A stretch of DNA of 7,727 nucleotides from Aquifex aeolicus (lineage in GTDB: Bacteria; Aquificota; Aquificia; Aquificales; Aquificaceae): the NCBI GenBank assembly GCA_015661465.1, contig DQVZ01000081.1:1-7727 (forward strand). Reading direction: 5' to 3'. The translations under genes were made by a program, and so were the position numbers. Shown here piece after piece: positions 6,742 through 7,727 of this stretch; position 1 is the stretch's first letter; every line of letters begins with the position of its first letter. The notes under the pieces are model-generated. The model searched no databases and was not told the DNA's origin. It saw nothing but the letters and a program-made list of their open reading frames with translations.

Positions 6742-6761
6742 TATTGATATATTGAAAAAAT

Positions 6762-7547
6762 TTAAATAAGAGCGGACTTTAATTCCTTAATCAATTGTCC
6801 AAGTTCTTTCAGTTTTTTCTGTCCGGCTAATTTAACAAGTGCACTACCAACAACAACACCATCTGCGAATTCTCCTATTCTTTTAGAATGTTCTCTTTTC
6901 GATACTCCGAAGCCTACAACAACAGGTTTATTACATATACTTTTATACTCTTTGATCTTTGACTTTATCCTTTCATAAGGGAGTTCGTCTCTTGCCCCGG
7001 TAGTTCCTGTAATAGACACGAAATAAACCATTTCATCTGCAGATTCACATATTAGTTTCAATCTTTTTTTGGTACTGGTAGGAGCTCCTAAGGGAACCAA
7101 GGAAAGTTCATATTCCTTCATAATTTCTTTTAGTTCACCTGTTTCCTCGGGAGGTAGGTCGGGAACAATAAAACCGTCTATACCGTTTTCTTTGGAAAGT
7201 TCACAGAATTTTTTCAATCCTATTTTGAAGATAGGATTGTAATAGGTCATCAATAGAAAAGGGATTTCCTCAAAGCTTTTCCTTAGTCTCTTTGCGAGAT
7301 TTAAAACATCGCGAAATTTTATACCATTCTTTAAAGCAACTTCATGAGCCAATTGAATTGTAGTACCATCGGCTACCGGGTCGGAAAAGGGAAAACCGAT
7401 TTCCAAAATATCCGTGCCGTTTTCTAAAACTTTCTCAAAGGCTTTAAAGGAAGTTTCGTAATCCGGATATCCGACCATAAGGTAGGAAACAAGAGCTTTT
7501 TCACCTTTAGCTTGTAATTCCTTAAATTTTTTGGTTATTCTTCCCAT
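6762..7547 (-). CDS. trpA: tryptophan synthase alpha subunit
   Basis: Cleaves indole-3-glycerol phosphate to indole and glyceraldehyde-3-phosphate in the last steps of tryptophan synthesis, passing indole to the TrpB subunit. The 261-residue TIM barrel is of usual length. The signature LEIGFPFSDPVADGTTIQ (48-65) contains both catalytic acids, Glu49 and Asp60, at the same numbers as in the Salmonella enzyme. Further features are YYNPIFKIG (102-110), IVPDLPPEE (127-135), the flexible loop GTTGARDELP (181-190), and the phosphate-binding VGFGVS (211-216) and VVGSALV (232-238). The ATG at 7547 has a modest GGAAAG ribosome site 5 nt upstream, inside the palindrome TTCCGGAA. No other trp gene is next to it, so the pathway genes appear scattered. 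It lies between a cytochrome c gene and gyrA, all on one strand. No trp leader or attenuator is seen. Confidence 0.97.
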   Translation of the reverse strand: MGRITKKFKELQAKGEKALVSYLMVGYPDYETSFKAFEKVLENGTDILEIGFPFSDPVADGTTIQLAHEVALKNGIKFRDVLNLAKRLRKSFEEIPFLLMTYYNPIFKIGLKKFCELSKENGIDGFIVPDLPPEETGELKEIMKEYELSLVPLGAPTSTKKRLKLICESADEMVYFVSITGTTGARDELPYERIKSKIKEYKSICNKPVVVGFGVSKREHSKRIGEFADGVVVGSALVKLAGQKKLKELGQLIKELKSALI

Positions 7548-7565
7548 TTGACTTTCCGGAAGGTT

Positions 7566-7585
7566 AAAACCGCCCCAAAGGGCGG
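7566..7585 (-). terminator. intrinsic terminator-like hairpin after the cytochrome c gene
   Basis: On the minus strand CCGCCC-TTTG-GGGCGG forms a 6-bp all-GC stem (7585-7580 with 7575-7570) and a 4-nt loop, followed by TTTTAACCTT. It stands 16 nt past the cytochrome stop codon and 22 nt before the trpA ATG. The stem is strong for an AT-rich region but the T-tract is only four bases before AA, so termination may be partial and allow some transcription to continue into trpA. No separate trpA promoter with a clear -10 is visible between hairpin and ATG. Confidence 0.65.
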
Positions 7586-7601
7586 CGGAAAGGGAAATTC
7601 A

Positions 7602-7727
7602 TTACTTGTGGGAGAGTATAAATTCAGCAAGAGCCTTTAATTCTGCATCGGAAAGATTCTTTATCATTGCAAGTTGGGCGTTCATAATAGCTGCTCTTGC
7701 GGGGTCTACTATAGGTTTAGCTTGACC
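7602..7727 (-). CDS. class I c-type cytochrome (c555-like), C-terminal part only
   Basis: Only the last 41 codons are in the window; the gene enters from the right edge. The fragment begins GQAKPIVDPARAAIMNAQ and ends LSDAELKALAEFILSHK. The ending LSDAELxALAxFI is the C-terminal helix of small class I cytochromes c, which packs against the haem, and a Met at fragment position 15 or 21 is the likely sixth haem ligand. The segment closely resembles, from memory, the C-terminus of Aquifex aeolicus cytochrome c555. The CXXCH haem site and signal peptide lie outside the window. Such cytochromes carry electrons in the periplasm between the bc1 complex or sulfur-oxidising enzymes and the terminal oxidase. 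A GC-rich hairpin follows the stop. Confidence 0.85.
   Translation of the reverse strand, partial: GQAKPIVDPARAAIMNAQLAMIKNLSDAELKALAEFILSHK

Noticed and set aside
6705..6761. Terminator between trpA and gyrA
   Set aside because: The only dyad is AT-rich with no T-tract and overlaps the promoter; it fits an operator better than a terminator.

Overview
The window reads as chromosomal DNA of a thermophilic, autotrophic member of the Aquificaceae (Aquifex, Hydrogenivirga or Hydrogenobacter-like). Evidence: the proteins are rich in Lys/Glu, gene packing is very tight with overlapping or nearly touching ORFs, the coding strand is strongly purine-rich, and several products (the KdsC-type phosphatase, the C-terminus of a cytochrome c555 and the type IIA topoisomerase A subunit) look like close relatives of the Aquifex aeolicus proteins as I remember them. 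The genus assignment is inference from memory, not a search result.

Left half, + strand (111-3520): one compact operon of six genes, each overlapping the next or separated by at most 9 nt. Order: sirtuin-type NAD-dependent deacylase (class III-like), KdsC (Kdo-8-phosphate phosphatase), LptC-like inner-membrane protein, LptA-like periplasmic protein, an HU/IHF-type DNA-bending protein, and a geranylgeranyl-reductase-family flavoprotein. The core kdsC-lptC-lptA is the conserved lipopolysaccharide Kdo-synthesis/export cluster. The sirtuin in front and the HU plus prenyl reductase behind are unusual companions, and lptB does not follow. A TATAAT box ends only 14 nt before the sirtuin ATG.

Right half, - strand (7727 down to 3517): the C-terminal 41 codons of a small c-type cytochrome, a GC-rich hairpin with a short T-tract, trpA (tryptophan synthase alpha), a 57-nt gap holding a strong extended -10 promoter and an inverted repeat, then gyrA/parC-type topoisomerase A subunit, coupled by an ATGA overlap to a diverged nucleoside-hydrolase-fold protein of unknown function. 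The two halves converge and overlap by 4 nt at 3517-3520 with no convincing terminator.

Most of the content is housekeeping. The strongest candidates for new biology are: the nucleoside-hydrolase homologue, which has lost the usual catalytic/calcium aspartates but keeps the fold motifs and is coupled to gyrA; the topoisomerase subunit with no canonical GyrA box; the apparently leaderless gyrA transcript with a dyad over the promoter; and the prenyl reductase placed in a lipopolysaccharide operon. I found no tRNA, rRNA, CRISPR, IS element or phage-like gene. The first 110 nt hold no gene that I can assign with confidence.
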